DNA from: Photorhabdus laumondii subsp. laumondii
GTDB taxonomy: Bacteria > Pseudomonadota > Gammaproteobacteria > Enterobacterales > Enterobacteriaceae
NCBI RefSeq assembly: GCF_003343245.1
Contig: NZ_CP024901.1
Span: forward strand, 5,394,001 to 5,458,000
DNA length: 64,000 nucleotides
Reading direction: 5' to 3'
How positions within the stretch are numbered: the first letter of the stretch is position 1; every line of letters starts with the position of its first letter. Below are positions 42,988-53,913 of this stretch, one piece after another. A program made the position numbers and the translations under genes. The notes under the pieces were generated by a model, which did not search any database, was not told where the DNA came from, and saw only the letters and a list, made by a program, of their open reading frames with translations.

Positions 42988-44274
42988 ATGAGTAAAACAC
43001 ACTTGACAGAAAAGAAGTTTTCCGACTTCGCCTTGCACCCCAAGGTTATAGAAGCTCTTGATAATAAGGGCTTTTCTAATTGTACACCGATACAAGCACT
43101 GACATTGCCTTTCACTGTCGAAGGTCGTGATGTCGCGGGGCAAGCGCAAACCGGTACGGGGAAGACGCTAGCATTTTTAGCGTCTGCTTTTCATTATTTA
43201 CTAACTCATCCCGCAGCGGAGGAGCGTCAAACCAATCAGCCAAGAGCGCTGATTATGGCTCCTACCCGCGAGCTCGCTGTACAGATTTACTCTGACGCAG
43301 AAGATCTGGCACAGGCAACAGGTCTAAAGATGGGTCTTGCCTACGGCGGTGATGGTTACGACAAGCAGCTGAAAATACTGGAATCCGGAGTTGACATCCT
43401 TATCGGCACTACCGGACGTCTAATCGACTATACCAAACAGGGGCACATTAATCTGAATGCGGTCCAAGTTGTGGTTCTTGATGAAGCTGATCGCATGTAC
43501 GATCTCGGTTTTATCAAAGATATCCGCTGGCTATTCCGTCGGATGCCACCAGTAAACGAACGCATGAACCTACTGTTTTCTGCCACACTCTCTTACCGAG
43601 TCCGAGAACTGGCATTTGAGCAAATGAATCATGCAGAGTATATCGAGGTAGAACCGTTACAGAAAACAGGACACCGCATCCGCGAAGAGCTGTTTTATCC
43701 TTCTAATGAAGAAAAGATGCGCCTGCTTCAAACGTTGTTGGAAGAAGAGTGGCCTGATCGATGCATTATTTTCGCCAATACAAAACATCGTTGTGAAGAT
43801 ATCTGGGCGCATCTGGCTGCTGACGGACATCGAGTTGGGTTACTAACCGGTGATGTAGCACAAAAAAAACGGTTACGCATTCTGGAAGAATTCAGCAACG
43901 GCAATATTGATATTCTGGTTGCAACTGATGTCGCAGCCCGTGGGTTGCACATTCCTTTAGTCACTCATGTTTTTAATTATGACTTACCAGACGACTGCGA
44001 GGATTATGTTCACCGCATTGGCCGTACTGGTCGTGCAGGTGAAAGTGGTCATTCGATCAGCCTGGCCTGTGAAGAATATGCACTAAACCTGCCAGCGATT
44101 GAAGATTATATTCAACACTCTATCCCGGTCAGCAAATATAACAGTCAAGCCTTGCTGAAAGATTTACCGGCACCTAAACGCCGATACCGTTCGCGTTCAG
44201 GAAATCATCAGCGCCGTAACAATTTGTCGCATCGTAATAATACACCACGTAATAACCGTAAACGTTCAGGCTGA
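42988..44274 (+). CDS. rhlB: DEAD-box RNA helicase of the degradosome
   Basis: 428 residues. Motif I AQTGTGKT, motif [15 protein letters not shown], motif III SAT, motif [12 protein letters not shown], and a basic Arg/Asn-rich tail ([15 protein letters not shown]). Works with RNase E. Linked to gppA by 2 bp. Confidence 0.96.
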   Translation: MSKTHLTEKKFSDFALHPKVIEALDNKGFSNCTPIQALTLPFTVEGRDVAGQAQTGTGKTLAFLASAFHYLLTHPAAEERQTNQPRALIMAPTRELAVQIYSDAEDLAQATGLKMGLAYGGDGYDKQLKILESGVDILIGTTGRLIDYTKQGHINLNAVQVVVLDEADRMYDLGFIKDIRWLFRRMPPVNERMNLLFSATLSYRVRELAFEQMNHAEYIEVEPLQKTGHRIREELFYPSNEEKMRLLQTLLEEEWPDRCIIFANTKHRCEDIWAHLAADGHRVGLLTGDVAQKKRLRILEEFSNGNIDILVATDVAARGLHIPLVTHVFNYDLPDDCEDYVHRIGRTGRAGESGHSISLACEEYALNLPAIEDYIQHSIPVSKYNSQALLKDLPAPKRRYRSRSGNHQRRNNLSHRNNTPRNNRKRSG

Positions 44275-44276
44275 AA

Positions 44277-45782
44277 ATGATGCTGAGTTCTTCTTCGCTC
44301 TATGCGGCTATCGACCTGGGTTCAAACAGTTTTCATATGCTGGTTGTGCGTGAAGTATCCGGCAGTATGCAAATACTGGCACGAATCAAACGTAAAGTCA
44401 GGCTGGCCGCCGGATTAGATAAAAATAACCGCTTATCTCAACAGGCAATGGAGAGAGGTTGGCAATGTCTCAGGATTTTTTCTGAACGCTTACAAGATAT
44501 ACCACCATCACAAATCCGCGTTGTTGCTACAGCAACTTTACGTATCGCTGAAAATTCAGACGAATTTGTGGGAAAAGCATCAGAAATCCTTGATTGCCCG
44601 GTTAAAGTAATCAGTGGCGAAGATGAAGCTCGGCTTATTTATCAAGGCGTTGCCCATACAACTGGCGGCCCTGAAAAACGTCTGGTTGTAGATATTGGTG
44701 GTGCAAGTACAGAACTGGTTACGGGGAATGGGGCAAAAGCCTCTCAGTTATCCAGCCTAAGTATGGGTTGTGTTACCTGGCTTGAAGGCTACTTTAATGA
44801 CCGTAGCCTGACGGAAGAAAATTTCGCCAGAGCCGAAGCTGCCGCACATGAAACGTTGAAACTCATTGCCCCAAAACTGATCGAACAAGGCTGGCAGATT
44901 TGTGTAGGCGCTTCCGGTACCGTTCAGGCTCTGCAAGAAATCATGATTGCTCAGGGTATGGATGAACTGATCACTTTGCCGAAACTTCAAGAGCTCAAAC
45001 ATAAAGCGATTGAATGCGGTAAGCTGGAAGAGCTGGAAATAGAAGGATTGACGCTGGAACGGGCTTTAGTTTTCCCAAGTGGCCTTGCTATCCTGATAGC
45101 GATTTTCCAGGCATTAAATATTGAAAGTATGATCCTTGCGGGCGGCGCCTTACGGGAAGGTCTTGTTTACGGCATGCTGGATTTACCAATAGAACCAGAT
45201 ATTCGTACCAGAACACTACGTAATATACAGCGACGTTTTCAGCTAGACGTTGAACAGTCTCAACGGGTCAAACAATTGGCTGAACACTTCCTACAACAGG
45301 TTGCTAAACCTTGGGAACTTGATAGCCGATGTCATGAATTATTACAAAGTGCCTGTTTGATACATGAAATTGGCCTAAGTATTGATTTCCATCAAGCTCC
45401 ATCACATGCAGCCTATCTGATCAATTATCTCGCTCTCCCCGGCTATACGCCTGCACAGAAAAAACTCTTAGCCACATTGCTAAAGAACCAGAGCGGCCCT
45501 ATTGATTTGTTTTCCTTTAATCAACAAAACGCCTTACCTCTGATACAAGCTCAACGTTTATGTCGTCTGTTGCGGTTAGCTATCATCTTCGCCAACCGTC
45601 GTCGAAATGACACGCTCCCTGCTCTACGTTTAAAAGTGAGTGATGAAGCGTTAACAATAACGTTACCTCATGGCTGGCTAATGCAACACCCTCTGAGGGC
45701 AGAGTCTTTACAGCAGGAAATTCAGTGGCAAAACCATGCTCAATGGTCACTTGTTTTAGGCGAGCAGGATGCTCAAACCTGA
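44277..45782 (+). CDS. gppA: Guanosine-5'-triphosphate,3'-diphosphate pyrophosphatase
   Basis: 501 residues of the Ppx/GppA actin-like fold: [15 protein letters not shown] (phosphate 1), [12 protein letters not shown] (phosphate 2), and an HD-like C-terminal part. Converts pppGpp to ppGpp and degrades polyphosphate ends. Two consecutive ATG codons open the frame. Confidence 0.94.
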   Translation: MMLSSSSLYAAIDLGSNSFHMLVVREVSGSMQILARIKRKVRLAAGLDKNNRLSQQAMERGWQCLRIFSERLQDIPPSQIRVVATATLRIAENSDEFVGKASEILDCPVKVISGEDEARLIYQGVAHTTGGPEKRLVVDIGGASTELVTGNGAKASQLSSLSMGCVTWLEGYFNDRSLTEENFARAEAAAHETLKLIAPKLIEQGWQICVGASGTVQALQEIMIAQGMDELITLPKLQELKHKAIECGKLEELEIEGLTLERALVFPSGLAILIAIFQALNIESMILAGGALREGLVYGMLDLPIEPDIRTRTLRNIQRRFQLDVEQSQRVKQLAEHFLQQVAKPWELDSRCHELLQSACLIHEIGLSIDFHQAPSHAAYLINYLALPGYTPAQKKLLATLLKNQSGPIDLFSFNQQNALPLIQAQRLCRLLRLAIIFANRRRNDTLPALRLKVSDEALTITLPHGWLMQHPLRAESLQQEIQWQNHAQWSLVLGEQDAQT

Positions 45783-45793
45783 ATAAAATCACT

Positions 45794-45820
45794 TTCCCTG
45801 TATCTCTGTGATACAGGGAA
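45794..45820. terminator. Hairpin between convergent gppA and rep
   Basis: A perfect 11-bp stem (TTCCCTGTATC / GATACAGGGAA) with a 5-base loop. On the minus strand AGTGATTTT follows, a weak T-tract, so it may serve rep; it can also block read-through from gppA. Confidence 0.65.
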
Positions 45821-45832
45821 TCTCCAACATAT

Positions 45833-47860
45833 TTATGACTTATTTTTTTGTCCAAGCCCTAAACGCGATTTGATATCCGCAATACGCGATTGCCCTTTTT
45901 GCATTCTTTCTTCGGCAGTCACTATTTTTTTATCTTGTGGCCAATGTAAGTCATCCTGTGGCAACTCATGCAAAAAACGGCTTGGTTCTGGACGGATTAA
46001 CTCGCCATATTGACGACGTTCTTTACATAAAGTAAAGAATAACTCCCGTTGAGCTCGGGTGATCCCTACATAAGCCAATCGTCGCTCTTCATCAATATTT
46101 TCTTCATCAATACTGCTCTGATGAGGCAACAGCCCTTCTTCCATGCCAACCAGAAATACATAGGGAAACTCTAACCCTTTGGAAGCATGTAAAGTCATCA
46201 ATTGCACCTGATCAAACTCCTCACCATCTTCGTCTCGCTCCAGCATATCCCGTAATGTGAAACGCGCGACCACCTGAGATAAAGTCATTGCTTCGTTCAG
46301 TTCATCACCTTCCAGCATTTCACTCATCCAAGTGAATAACTGATTAATATTTTTCATCCGCATTTCAGCCGCTTTCGGACTCGGTGATGTTTCGTACAGC
46401 CAGCTTTCATAATCCATACCATGAAGTAGATCACGCACCGCTAGCAAAGGATCTCGTTCAACCTGACGAGTTATCTCATCCATCCAGTGAATAAAACGCT
46501 GTAATGCCGCCAAACCGCGGCCAGTTAGACTTTGTTCCAAACCGAGATCGAAACTAGCCTGATAGAGACTTTTATTGCGCTGATTCGCCCACTCACCCAG
46601 TTTTTGAATGGTAGCAGCACCAATTTCACGTCTTGGCGTATTGACAATTCTTAGGAATGCGCTGTCATCTTCGGGATTAGTCAGCACCCGCAGATAAGCT
46701 AGCAAGTCCTTAATTTCAGGGCGGGCAAAGAAAGAAGTACCACCAGAAATCCGGTAAGGAATGCGGTTTTGCATCAGCATCTTTTCAAACACGCGGGATT
46801 GATGATTTCCTCGGTAGAGAATAGCGTAATCTTTATATTGGGTCTTATTGATAAAGTGATGTGCCATCAGCTCCCCAATAACCCTTTCCGCCTCATGCTC
46901 TTCATTATTAGCTGTAATCACTTTCAATGGATCACCATACCCCAGTTCAGAAAAAAGCCGTTTTTCAAACACGTGAGGGTTATTGGCGATCAAAATATTA
47001 GCTGCTTTCAGAATACAGCCAGAGGAACGATAGTTTTGTTCTAATTTGATCACATTAAGCTTAGGGAAATCCTCTTTCAGTAACACCAAATTTTGTGGTC
47101 TTGCACCGCGCCATGAATAGATCGACTGGTCATCATCACCCACCACCGTAAAACGAGCCCTTTGCCCCACCAACAATTTAACCAGTTGATATTGACTGGT
47201 ATTAGTGTCCTGATATTCATCTACCAACAGATAACGAATACGGTTTTGCCAACGCTCCCTGACTTCTTCATCACGCTGCATTAGCAAAGTCGGTTTGGTA
47301 ATCAAATCGTCAAAATCCAATACATTACAGCTCGCCAGATGTAAATCATAACGGCGATAACATTCAGCAAACTGGTGCTCCTGAGCAGAACGGACCAATG
47401 CCAAAACTTGCTGTGGAGAAAGCAGATCATTTTTCCAATTTGAAATGGTGGAGATCAGTTTTTGTAATAGATCTTTATCTTCCTCCAGTAAATCGGCTGT
47501 TAAATCTTTCAACAAAGCCATCTGGTCCTGATCATCAAATAACGAGAAATTGCTTTTCATTCCTAACGTTTTGTATTCGCGCTTAATGATTTCCAACCCC
47601 AAAGTGTGGAAAGTCGAAATCATCAACCCCTTAGCCTCTTTGCGCCCCAGAGTTTGTGCTACACGCTCTTTCATTTCCCGTGCGGCTTTATTAGTAAACG
47701 TCACAGCGGCGATATGGCGAGGCTGATAGCCACAAGTACGGATAAGATGAGCAATTTTATTGGTGATCACTCTAGTTTTACCAGAACCCGCCCCCGCCAG
47801 GACCAGACAAGGACCGGTAACAAATTCGACAGCTTGTTGTTGGCTAGGATTTAATCGCAT
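45833..47860 (-). CDS. rep: ATP-dependent DNA helicase Rep
   Basis: 675 residues, superfamily 1A helicase: [42 protein letters not shown]. The start [19 protein letters not shown] is that of E. coli Rep (673), distinguishing it from uvrD in this window. Helps forks pass protein blocks. Confidence 0.97.
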   Translation of the reverse strand: MRLNPSQQQAVEFVTGPCLVLAGAGSGKTRVITNKIAHLIRTCGYQPRHIAAVTFTNKAAREMKERVAQTLGRKEAKGLMISTFHTLGLEIIKREYKTLGMKSNFSLFDDQDQMALLKDLTADLLEEDKDLLQKLISTISNWKNDLLSPQQVLALVRSAQEHQFAECYRRYDLHLASCNVLDFDDLITKPTLLMQRDEEVRERWQNRIRYLLVDEYQDTNTSQYQLVKLLVGQRARFTVVGDDDQSIYSWRGARPQNLVLLKEDFPKLNVIKLEQNYRSSGCILKAANILIANNPHVFEKRLFSELGYGDPLKVITANNEEHEAERVIGELMAHHFINKTQYKDYAILYRGNHQSRVFEKMLMQNRIPYRISGGTSFFARPEIKDLLAYLRVLTNPEDDSAFLRIVNTPRREIGAATIQKLGEWANQRNKSLYQASFDLGLEQSLTGRGLAALQRFIHWMDEITRQVERDPLLAVRDLLHGMDYESWLYETSPSPKAAEMRMKNINQLFTWMSEMLEGDELNEAMTLSQVVARFTLRDMLERDEDGEEFDQVQLMTLHASKGLEFPYVFLVGMEEGLLPHQSSIDEENIDEERRLAYVGITRAQRELFFTLCKERRQYGELIRPEPSRFLHELPQDDLHWPQDKKIVTAEERMQKGQSRIADIKSRLGLGQKNKS

Positions 47861-48036
47861 GGTATTTAATAAGTTATGTCAAAGCAGTACTTTAAGAGAT
47901 GGAATTGTAGCAGAAAGGGGAGAAAGGAAACGCCGTTTTCTTTATGAAGGAAAAACACTCTATTAGTTGGTAAATCGCGACTTATCCCCCAAAACTTTAG
48001 CAAACGGTCTCAGAACCATATTCATTAGATTCAAAG

Positions 48037-48053
48037 AGGGAGGATTTCTCCCC
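48037..48053 (-). terminator. Possible ilvC terminator
   Basis: Stem GGGAG / CTCCC with a 5-base loop 16 bp after the ilvC stop, followed on the minus strand by TCTTTG. Weak T-tract. Confidence 0.35.
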
Positions 48054-48069
48054 CTTATCTTTATCAATA

Positions 48070-49548
48070 TCAACCACCAACTGCAATACGTTTCATATCT
48101 GTCATGTAACCACGTAATACGCGGCCAACAACTTCAATTGGGTGGTGACGAATAGCCTCGTTTACATCGCGCAACTGGGCGTTATCAATACCGTTATCTA
48201 CAACGGGCTTACCTAAATCACCCGCCTGTAGCGAACCCATAAACTTCTCTTTCAACAGTGGGACCGCAACATGAGAGAACAAATAGTTACCATATTCTGC
48301 TGTGTCAGAAATAACGACATTCATTTCGTACAGACGTTTACGAGAGATAGTATTCGCAATCAGCGGTAATTCATGCAGAGACTCATAATAGGCAGATTCA
48401 GCAATAATACCGGTATCAACCATAATTTCGAATGCCAGTTCAACCCCCGCTTTCACCATAGCAACCATTAAAACGCCGTGATCAAAATATTCCTGTTCAC
48501 TGATTTTGCCATCATATTCAGGTGAATTCTCAAACGAAGTGTTACCGGTTTCCTCACGCCAACCTAATAGTTTCTTATCATCATTGGCCCAGTCAGCCAT
48601 CATACCGGAGGAAAATTCACCAGAAATGATATCATCCATATGTTTCTGGAACAGCGGCGTCATCATTTCTTTCAACTGCTCAGACAGCGCATACGCTCGC
48701 AGTTTTGCCGGGTTAGACAGACGGTCCATCATCAGGGTGATACCACCTTGTTTCAGGGCTTCTGTGATGGTTTCCCAGCCAAACTGGATCAATTTTCCTG
48801 CATAACCCGGCTCAGCACCATCTGCCACCAGTTTGTCATAACACAGCAGTGAACCAGCCTGTAACATACCGCACAGAATAGTTTGCTCACCCATCAGGTC
48901 GGATTTCACTTCAGCCACGAAAGAAGATTCCAGAACACCAGCGCGATGCGCGCCCGTTGCCGCGGCCCATGCCTTAGCGATTGCCATACCTTCACCTTTC
49001 GGATCGTTTTCCGGGTGAACTGCGATCAAAGTAGGCACACCAAAACCCCGTTTATATTCTTCACGCACTTCGGTGCCAGGACACTTAGGCGCTACCATCA
49101 CCACCGTGATGTCTTTACGGATTTGTTCACCGACTTCAACAATATTTAAGCCGTGAGAATAACCCAGTGCAGCGCCTTCTTTCATCAACGGTTGAACTGC
49201 GCTAACAACAGAAGAGTGTTGCTTATCTGGTGTCAGGTTAATCACCAAATCAGCCTGCGGTATTAACTCTTCATAAGTACCGACTTGAAAACCATTTTCC
49301 GTTGCTTTACGCCATGAAGCGCGTTTTTCTTCAATGGCCTCTTTACGCAGGGCATAAGCGATATCCAGACCGGAGTCACGCATATTCAGGCCCTGATTCA
49401 GCCCCTGCGCTCCGCAACCGACGATAACCACTTTTTTACCTTTTAAATATCCTGTCTCATCAACAAACTCTTCCCGCGCCATAAAACGACATTTACCTAA
49501 CTGCGCCAACTGCTGACGCAAATTCAGCGTATTAAAATAATTAGCCAT
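48070..49548 (-). CDS. ilvC: Ketol-acid reductoisomerase, class II
   Basis: 492 residues, long enteric type (E. coli 491). NADPH motif [39 protein letters not shown] is in the catalytic region. Second step of isoleucine and valine synthesis. Divergent from ilvY, which activates it with acetolactate or acetohydroxybutyrate as inducer. Confidence 0.98.
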   Translation of the reverse strand: MANYFNTLNLRQQLAQLGKCRFMAREEFVDETGYLKGKKVVIVGCGAQGLNQGLNMRDSGLDIAYALRKEAIEEKRASWRKATENGFQVGTYEELIPQADLVINLTPDKQHSSVVSAVQPLMKEGAALGYSHGLNIVEVGEQIRKDITVVMVAPKCPGTEVREEYKRGFGVPTLIAVHPENDPKGEGMAIAKAWAAATGAHRAGVLESSFVAEVKSDLMGEQTILCGMLQAGSLLCYDKLVADGAEPGYAGKLIQFGWETITEALKQGGITLMMDRLSNPAKLRAYALSEQLKEMMTPLFQKHMDDIISGEFSSGMMADWANDDKKLLGWREETGNTSFENSPEYDGKISEQEYFDHGVLMVAMVKAGVELAFEIMVDTGIIAESAYYESLHELPLIANTISRKRLYEMNVVISDTAEYGNYLFSHVAVPLLKEKFMGSLQAGDLGKPVVDNGIDNAQLRDVNEAIRHHPIEVVGRVLRGYMTDMKRIAVGG

Positions 49549-49688
49549 TAGTGACTCCGTATCATGTTGTGCTCAGCAATGAAGTGCTGCGACTATTTTT
49601 TAGATTTCCTCACCCTGTGAGGTGTTTATATATTTTCAATATATGACATGAAAGCCATTGCTTAAATTGATATATTAACAATACTATA

Positions 49689-49703
49689 TTGCATTTTATG
49701 CAA
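49689..49703. promoter_or_regulatory. Candidate IlvY operator
   Basis: TTGCATTTTATGCAA is a perfect inverted repeat with LysR-type T-N11-A spacing, in the 189-bp gap between ilvY and ilvC. It resembles the TTGCAAT-type IlvY sites of E. coli. Placement is suggestive only. Confidence 0.55.
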
Positions 49704-49737
49704 CACAGACTATTGGACAGGAGAAGGAGAATGGGCT

Positions 49738-50619
49738 ATGGATATACGTGATCTCAAACTGTTTCTACATCTGGCTGAAAGCTGCCATTTTGGCCACACA
49801 GCAAAAGCAATGCATGTCAGTCCATCCACATTATCCCGCCAAATTCAGCGTATTGAAGATATTTTGGGACATCCATTATTTTTACGAGATAATCGCACCG
49901 TAAAACTGACCTTTGCCGGCGAGCAATTTAAACAATTTGCCCAACAGACACTGTTACAATATCAGCAACTAAAGCATTCCTTGAATCAACAAAGCCCATC
50001 TCTAAGTGGTGAGTTACGTCTGTTTTGTTCGGTCACCGCGGCCTACAGTCACTTACCACAGATCCTAGACCGTTTTCGTGCAGAACATCCTATGGTTGAA
50101 ATTAAACTCACCACAGGTGATGCCGCAGATGCGGTCAATAAGATACAGTCTAATGATGCCGATTTAGGCATCGCCGGTAAGCCGGAAAAACTACCAGATA
50201 ATGTCAGCTTCACCAAAATGGGTGAAGTCCCACTGGTACTGATTGCGCCTTCCCTCCCTTGCGCTGTACGAGCACTTGTAATGCAAAAGTCCCCTGACTG
50301 GAATAACATTCCCTTCATTTTGCCGGAACACGGCCCATCACGTAAGCGCATTGAGCACTGGTTCCGTCACCATAAAATTACCAACCCATCAATTTACGCT
50401 ACCGTGTCCGGTCATGAAGCCATTGTTTCTATGGTTGCATTGGGTTGTGGAGTAGCATTAATTCCCAATGTCGTTGTAGAAAACAGCCCTGAACCGGTAC
50501 GCAGTCGCATATCTTTATTGGACAATATTTCTTTAGTAGAGCCGTTTGAATTAGGTATGTGCGTACAGAGAAGACGGCTTAATGAACCCTTGATTAAAGC
50601 GTTTTGGGGATTGTTATAA
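49738..50619 (+). CDS. ilvY: LysR-type activator of ilvC
   Basis: 293 residues. N-terminal winged HTH (FGHTAKAMHVSPSTLSRQIQRIE) and a two-lobe inducer domain. Adjacent and divergent to ilvC as in E. coli. It marks the left edge of the accessory segment: in E. coli ilvA follows directly. Confidence 0.95.
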   Translation: MDIRDLKLFLHLAESCHFGHTAKAMHVSPSTLSRQIQRIEDILGHPLFLRDNRTVKLTFAGEQFKQFAQQTLLQYQQLKHSLNQQSPSLSGELRLFCSVTAAYSHLPQILDRFRAEHPMVEIKLTTGDAADAVNKIQSNDADLGIAGKPEKLPDNVSFTKMGEVPLVLIAPSLPCAVRALVMQKSPDWNNIPFILPEHGPSRKRIEHWFRHHKITNPSIYATVSGHEAIVSMVALGCGVALIPNVVVENSPEPVRSRISLLDNISLVEPFELGMCVQRRRLNEPLIKAFWGLL

Positions 50620-51199
50620 CAAACTGCGTTAACAGGTCTTTTTATTCATTACAAGCCTGATGTAACCTATTTTCGGTATTATGCCAACATACTTATAATT
50701 TATGTGGCCTAATTCACAAAGAACATAAAAATATAACCATTTTGTTCTCATGATAATATGTTTAATATAAGTTATAACCAATCAAAATAATTATATGAAA
50801 ATATTGGCTCCTCATTAAATTTTTGGTCATTAATTATGTCGCTAAAGAAAATACTTTTAATTATATCAAGTGGATAGTAGCTATTTAACGTTGAGTTATT
50901 CAGATATTGTTAAGATTGGCTAGCAAAAATCGAATATTCCACCAGCGATAAACAGAGTGGAAAATAATTCTCCATGCCATGTCATAACAATATTTCCCAA
51001 TAGTGAAATTATTTTTTCCCAGATACTATAGGAGGTAACGTCATAATAATTATTTAATAGTATTCCTATGATATAGTAACTAATAATAATTATTTAATCA
51101 GTTAATATAATTTAATTAAAAAATAACACCAAAGATTTATAATAATTATATAAAACAATTAATTAAAATACACACAACAATTTAATAAAGGACACCATC
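50620..51199. other. Very AT-rich spacer before the AraC-type gene
   Basis: 580 bp without a supported gene. A 15-bp direct repeat TAATAATTATTTAAT occurs at 51044-51058 and 51084-51098 (40 bp apart), upstream of the regulator. A hairpin TTCCAC/GTGGAA is near 50937-50962. A 13-codon frame (MSLKKILLIISSG) near 50836 is not credible as a gene. Confidence 0.5.
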
Positions 51200-52054
51200 A
51201 TGTTACACAAAATAGACAAATCACCGTATTTTATTAAATTCTATAAATTCCATCTACAAGATCTCGTTTTCTCTTATAATATGCAAACAGAATGGCATCA
51301 TCATCCTTGCATCCAATTAAGTGTATCACCACATAATTCACTCATGAGGATTGATACTGAAAATGAATCGAGGCAAGCACATGGATTCATTATTTCTTCT
51401 AATATTAAACATAAATTACACTCGGAAGGGCAACTCTGTTTTAATCTACTGATAGATCTAGCCAACCCATTATGTCATTTATTACTACATCAGATGAGAG
51501 GCTCAGATATAATATATTTAAATCAAGAATCATCTGGTTTGATAGCAAACTATTTTACTAATTGTTTACAATCAGAAACCTCTCCAGATATTTTCATCTT
51601 AAATAACCTTTTAGGTAAAATAGAAGATTGCCATTGTTATCAAGATAAACGAATCATAAAAGCAGCCTCTCTTATTACTGAATTACCGGTTAAATGTATA
51701 TCCTCTCGTGAAATATCAAATCAACTCTATTTATCCGAAAGTCGATTCTTGCATCTCTTTAGAGAAAAAATGGGAACTAATTTCCGCAGCTATCTATTAT
51801 GGAAACGCCTGCATCATGCTATTGATGAGATACATTCATCAGATTCACTGACTTTATTAGCTTGTAATAGCGGATTTTCCGATGGCGCACACTTCAGTCG
51901 TACCTGTATGACGCTATATGGATTAAGGCCCTCTGAATTAAAACATGCCAGTAAGAACAGAATTCAACAAGCACAACAAAAATATTTCAATTTATCATCA
52001 ACATTAACAGGTCTAAATTTTACAAAGAAAAATATCTGGGTTATGAATAAATAG
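51200..52054 (+). CDS. AraC-family transcriptional regulator
   Basis: 284 residues. The N-terminal part has a cupin-like start (TEWHHHPCIQLSVSP) as in AraC-type ligand domains. The C-terminal ~100 residues hold two helix-turn-helix motifs (REISNQLYLSESRFLHLFREK and LTLLACNSGFSDGAHFSRTC, then YGLRPSELK). GGACACC precedes the ATG. It is the first gene of the accessory block and the most likely controller of the operon beginning at 53914; the inducer is unknown. Confidence 0.85.
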   Translation: MLHKIDKSPYFIKFYKFHLQDLVFSYNMQTEWHHHPCIQLSVSPHNSLMRIDTENESRQAHGFIISSNIKHKLHSEGQLCFNLLIDLANPLCHLLLHQMRGSDIIYLNQESSGLIANYFTNCLQSETSPDIFILNNLLGKIEDCHCYQDKRIIKAASLITELPVKCISSREISNQLYLSESRFLHLFREKMGTNFRSYLLWKRLHHAIDEIHSSDSLTLLACNSGFSDGAHFSRTCMTLYGLRPSELKHASKNRIQQAQQKYFNLSSTLTGLNFTKKNIWVMNK

Positions 52055-52179
52055 TATTTTTGATAAATTACCTAAAATAAATAATTTATATTTATAACCA
52101 TTATTATCAAAATCAATATGTTAGAGATTCTGTATCATTTTATTCCTAATAGAACATTTACTATATTATGCACTCTTAA

Positions 52180-52321
52180 TGCCTATCCCAATAGGCGTAA
52201 TTGTTGCAGGCAGTTTGAACACGGACAGCGCGGAAAAACCGGAGCGTACACGTAGTACGTGAGGATTTTGAGCACTGCCCAGGTTCAAAATGACAAATAA
52301 AATAGCCCTATGGGATAGGCA
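52180..52321. repeat. 142-bp miniature inverted-repeat element
   Basis: Ends are inverted copies TGCCTATCCCA and TGGGATAGGCA, extended by AATAGGC / GCCCTA. The interior has nested palindromes (CGTACACGTAGTACGTG). It encodes nothing and resembles a MITE. The flanks (AGAACATTTA... and GTTAGTAATG) show no clear target duplication. It sits between the regulator and the flavoprotein gene. Confidence 0.75.
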
Positions 52322-52434
52322 GTTAGTAATGATACAGAATTCAGAACAACACCATAAAAACACTACCCAATAAACCCTCAATCCACGACAAATAAAATAT
52401 ACAGAGTAAAATATCACTATTCTGTATTAATCAT

Positions 52435-53520
52435 TCATTTTAATGGTACATGCTCTTTCAGATAATTTTCTACCCATTTAGCGACCCGACAAGTGTCTTT
52501 ATAAGCCCCTAACATCAATTCAGAACCACGGCTACTCAACCATTTCCGCCCAACGATAAATAACCCAGGATAAGGGGTTTTCCCACCTTCTGCATGACCA
52601 TTTTTACAAACGAATCCATTAGCATCCGCAGCACCGGGAAGCGTTAACCATGCCGTATCATCTTTATACCCCAAACACCAGATAACCGTATCCACCTCAT
52701 ATTGATTGCCGGACGAATCACATAATTTATTGTCTTTTATATCAACTAACCTATTCGCTATTTTTATATCCAAAACAGCTAATCGATGGTTTTTCAGATC
52801 ACCACAAGGGATAGGATTACGCCGCCGCATAATTTTCCCGACTAAACTGTAATAATTGGCAAATAACAGACCGCTTTTACTTAACCACCAAAAGATATCT
52901 TTGCCCAATATTCTATTAGGTAAGAGAGGACGGGAGGAACCACAAAATAATGTCACCTTCGCAGTTGCTGCCAAATCTTTAGCAATCTGACGACCACTCG
53001 CACCATCACCAACGACAGCAACTCGGCTGCCCGTTTTAATTTGCTTAGGTTCCCGATATTGATCTGCTGTAATTTGTTGTATATCGGTAGAAAACCGCTC
53101 AGCAAGCGCCGGAATATCAACTAATTGATTAGCCCCTGTTGCATTAACCAAACAAGGTGCATGAAATACTTTTCCATCTTTTGTTTTAACACGATAGCCA
53201 TCTGTATCGTGCTTCACCTCAACCACTTCGGTTTGAGTATGTATCGCAAGGTTATGATGTGAAGCATAGCGCTCAAGGTAATCAGCGACTTCATTTTTAT
53301 CTGGATAACCTTCTTTAATTCCAGGGAACGGTAAGCCATGAAGTTGAGTCATACCGCGTGAAGTGAATAATAGCATATTATCTGGACGCCTGCGCCACAC
53401 ATCACCAATACGTGCCTCCCGCTCTAATATGCAGACATTAATATTCTTAGCCGCAAGGGTAGCAGCTAAACTTAACCCGGCTTGACCGGCACCCACAATT
53501 AAGCAATCCATTTTCATCAT
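52435..53520 (-). CDS. FMO-like FAD/NAD(P)H flavoprotein
   Basis: 361 residues of the flavin-containing monooxygenase/thioredoxin-reductase-like fold. FAD motif LIVGAGQAGLSLAATLA at residue 6, an Arg-rich GDVWRRRPDN after it, NAD(P)H motif VAVVGDGASGRQIAKDL near residue 170, and late LGYKDDTAW. Related proteins oxidise amines, sulfides or ketones, or reduce substrates with NADPH. It is divergent from the seven-gene operon and probably tailors its product (inference). Confidence 0.8.
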   Translation of the reverse strand: MMKMDCLIVGAGQAGLSLAATLAAKNINVCILEREARIGDVWRRRPDNMLLFTSRGMTQLHGLPFPGIKEGYPDKNEVADYLERYASHHNLAIHTQTEVVEVKHDTDGYRVKTKDGKVFHAPCLVNATGANQLVDIPALAERFSTDIQQITADQYREPKQIKTGSRVAVVGDGASGRQIAKDLAATAKVTLFCGSSRPLLPNRILGKDIFWWLSKSGLLFANYYSLVGKIMRRRNPIPCGDLKNHRLAVLDIKIANRLVDIKDNKLCDSSGNQYEVDTVIWCLGYKDDTAWLTLPGAADANGFVCKNGHAEGGKTPYPGLFIVGRKWLSSRGSELMLGAYKDTCRVAKWVENYLKEHVPLK

Positions 53521-53913
53521 GCGTACTCGTTTTTTAATTTGGCATTTATTTATATTTTATTTCTATCATTATCCCAATCTTAGGACAATGAAAAAATTTA
53601 CAAAAGAACATTCAATAGATCAAAAAACAACGAACTTCACAAAAATATAAAAGACAATTAAAAAATTTACTTGAATTAACTGGTCATATTCGCACTAAAG
53701 TGAATATTTTGAATAAATCAGCTATTTTTAGCATAATTTTAACAATATTGACAAATCCATATAATGATCAAAGTAATAATATAGCCAATTTATTCAATAA
53801 AAATAAATTATTAATGACTATCATTTTTGCCTACGTAACTTATGCTTTATCGCTATAACTTATAATAAGCAAAGATTAATTTATCTACTCTTTACCCTAC
53901 CGGAGATGAAAAA
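53521..53913. other. Divergent promoter region of the accessory cluster
   Basis: 393 bp, strongly AT-rich, between the flavoprotein gene and the LuxE-like gene; it must hold promoters in both directions. I see no perfect operator repeat. Confidence 0.5.

Noticed and set aside
52166..52417. 83-codon leftward frame
   Set aside because: Runs through the MITE-like repeat; no ribosome site and no recognisable protein.
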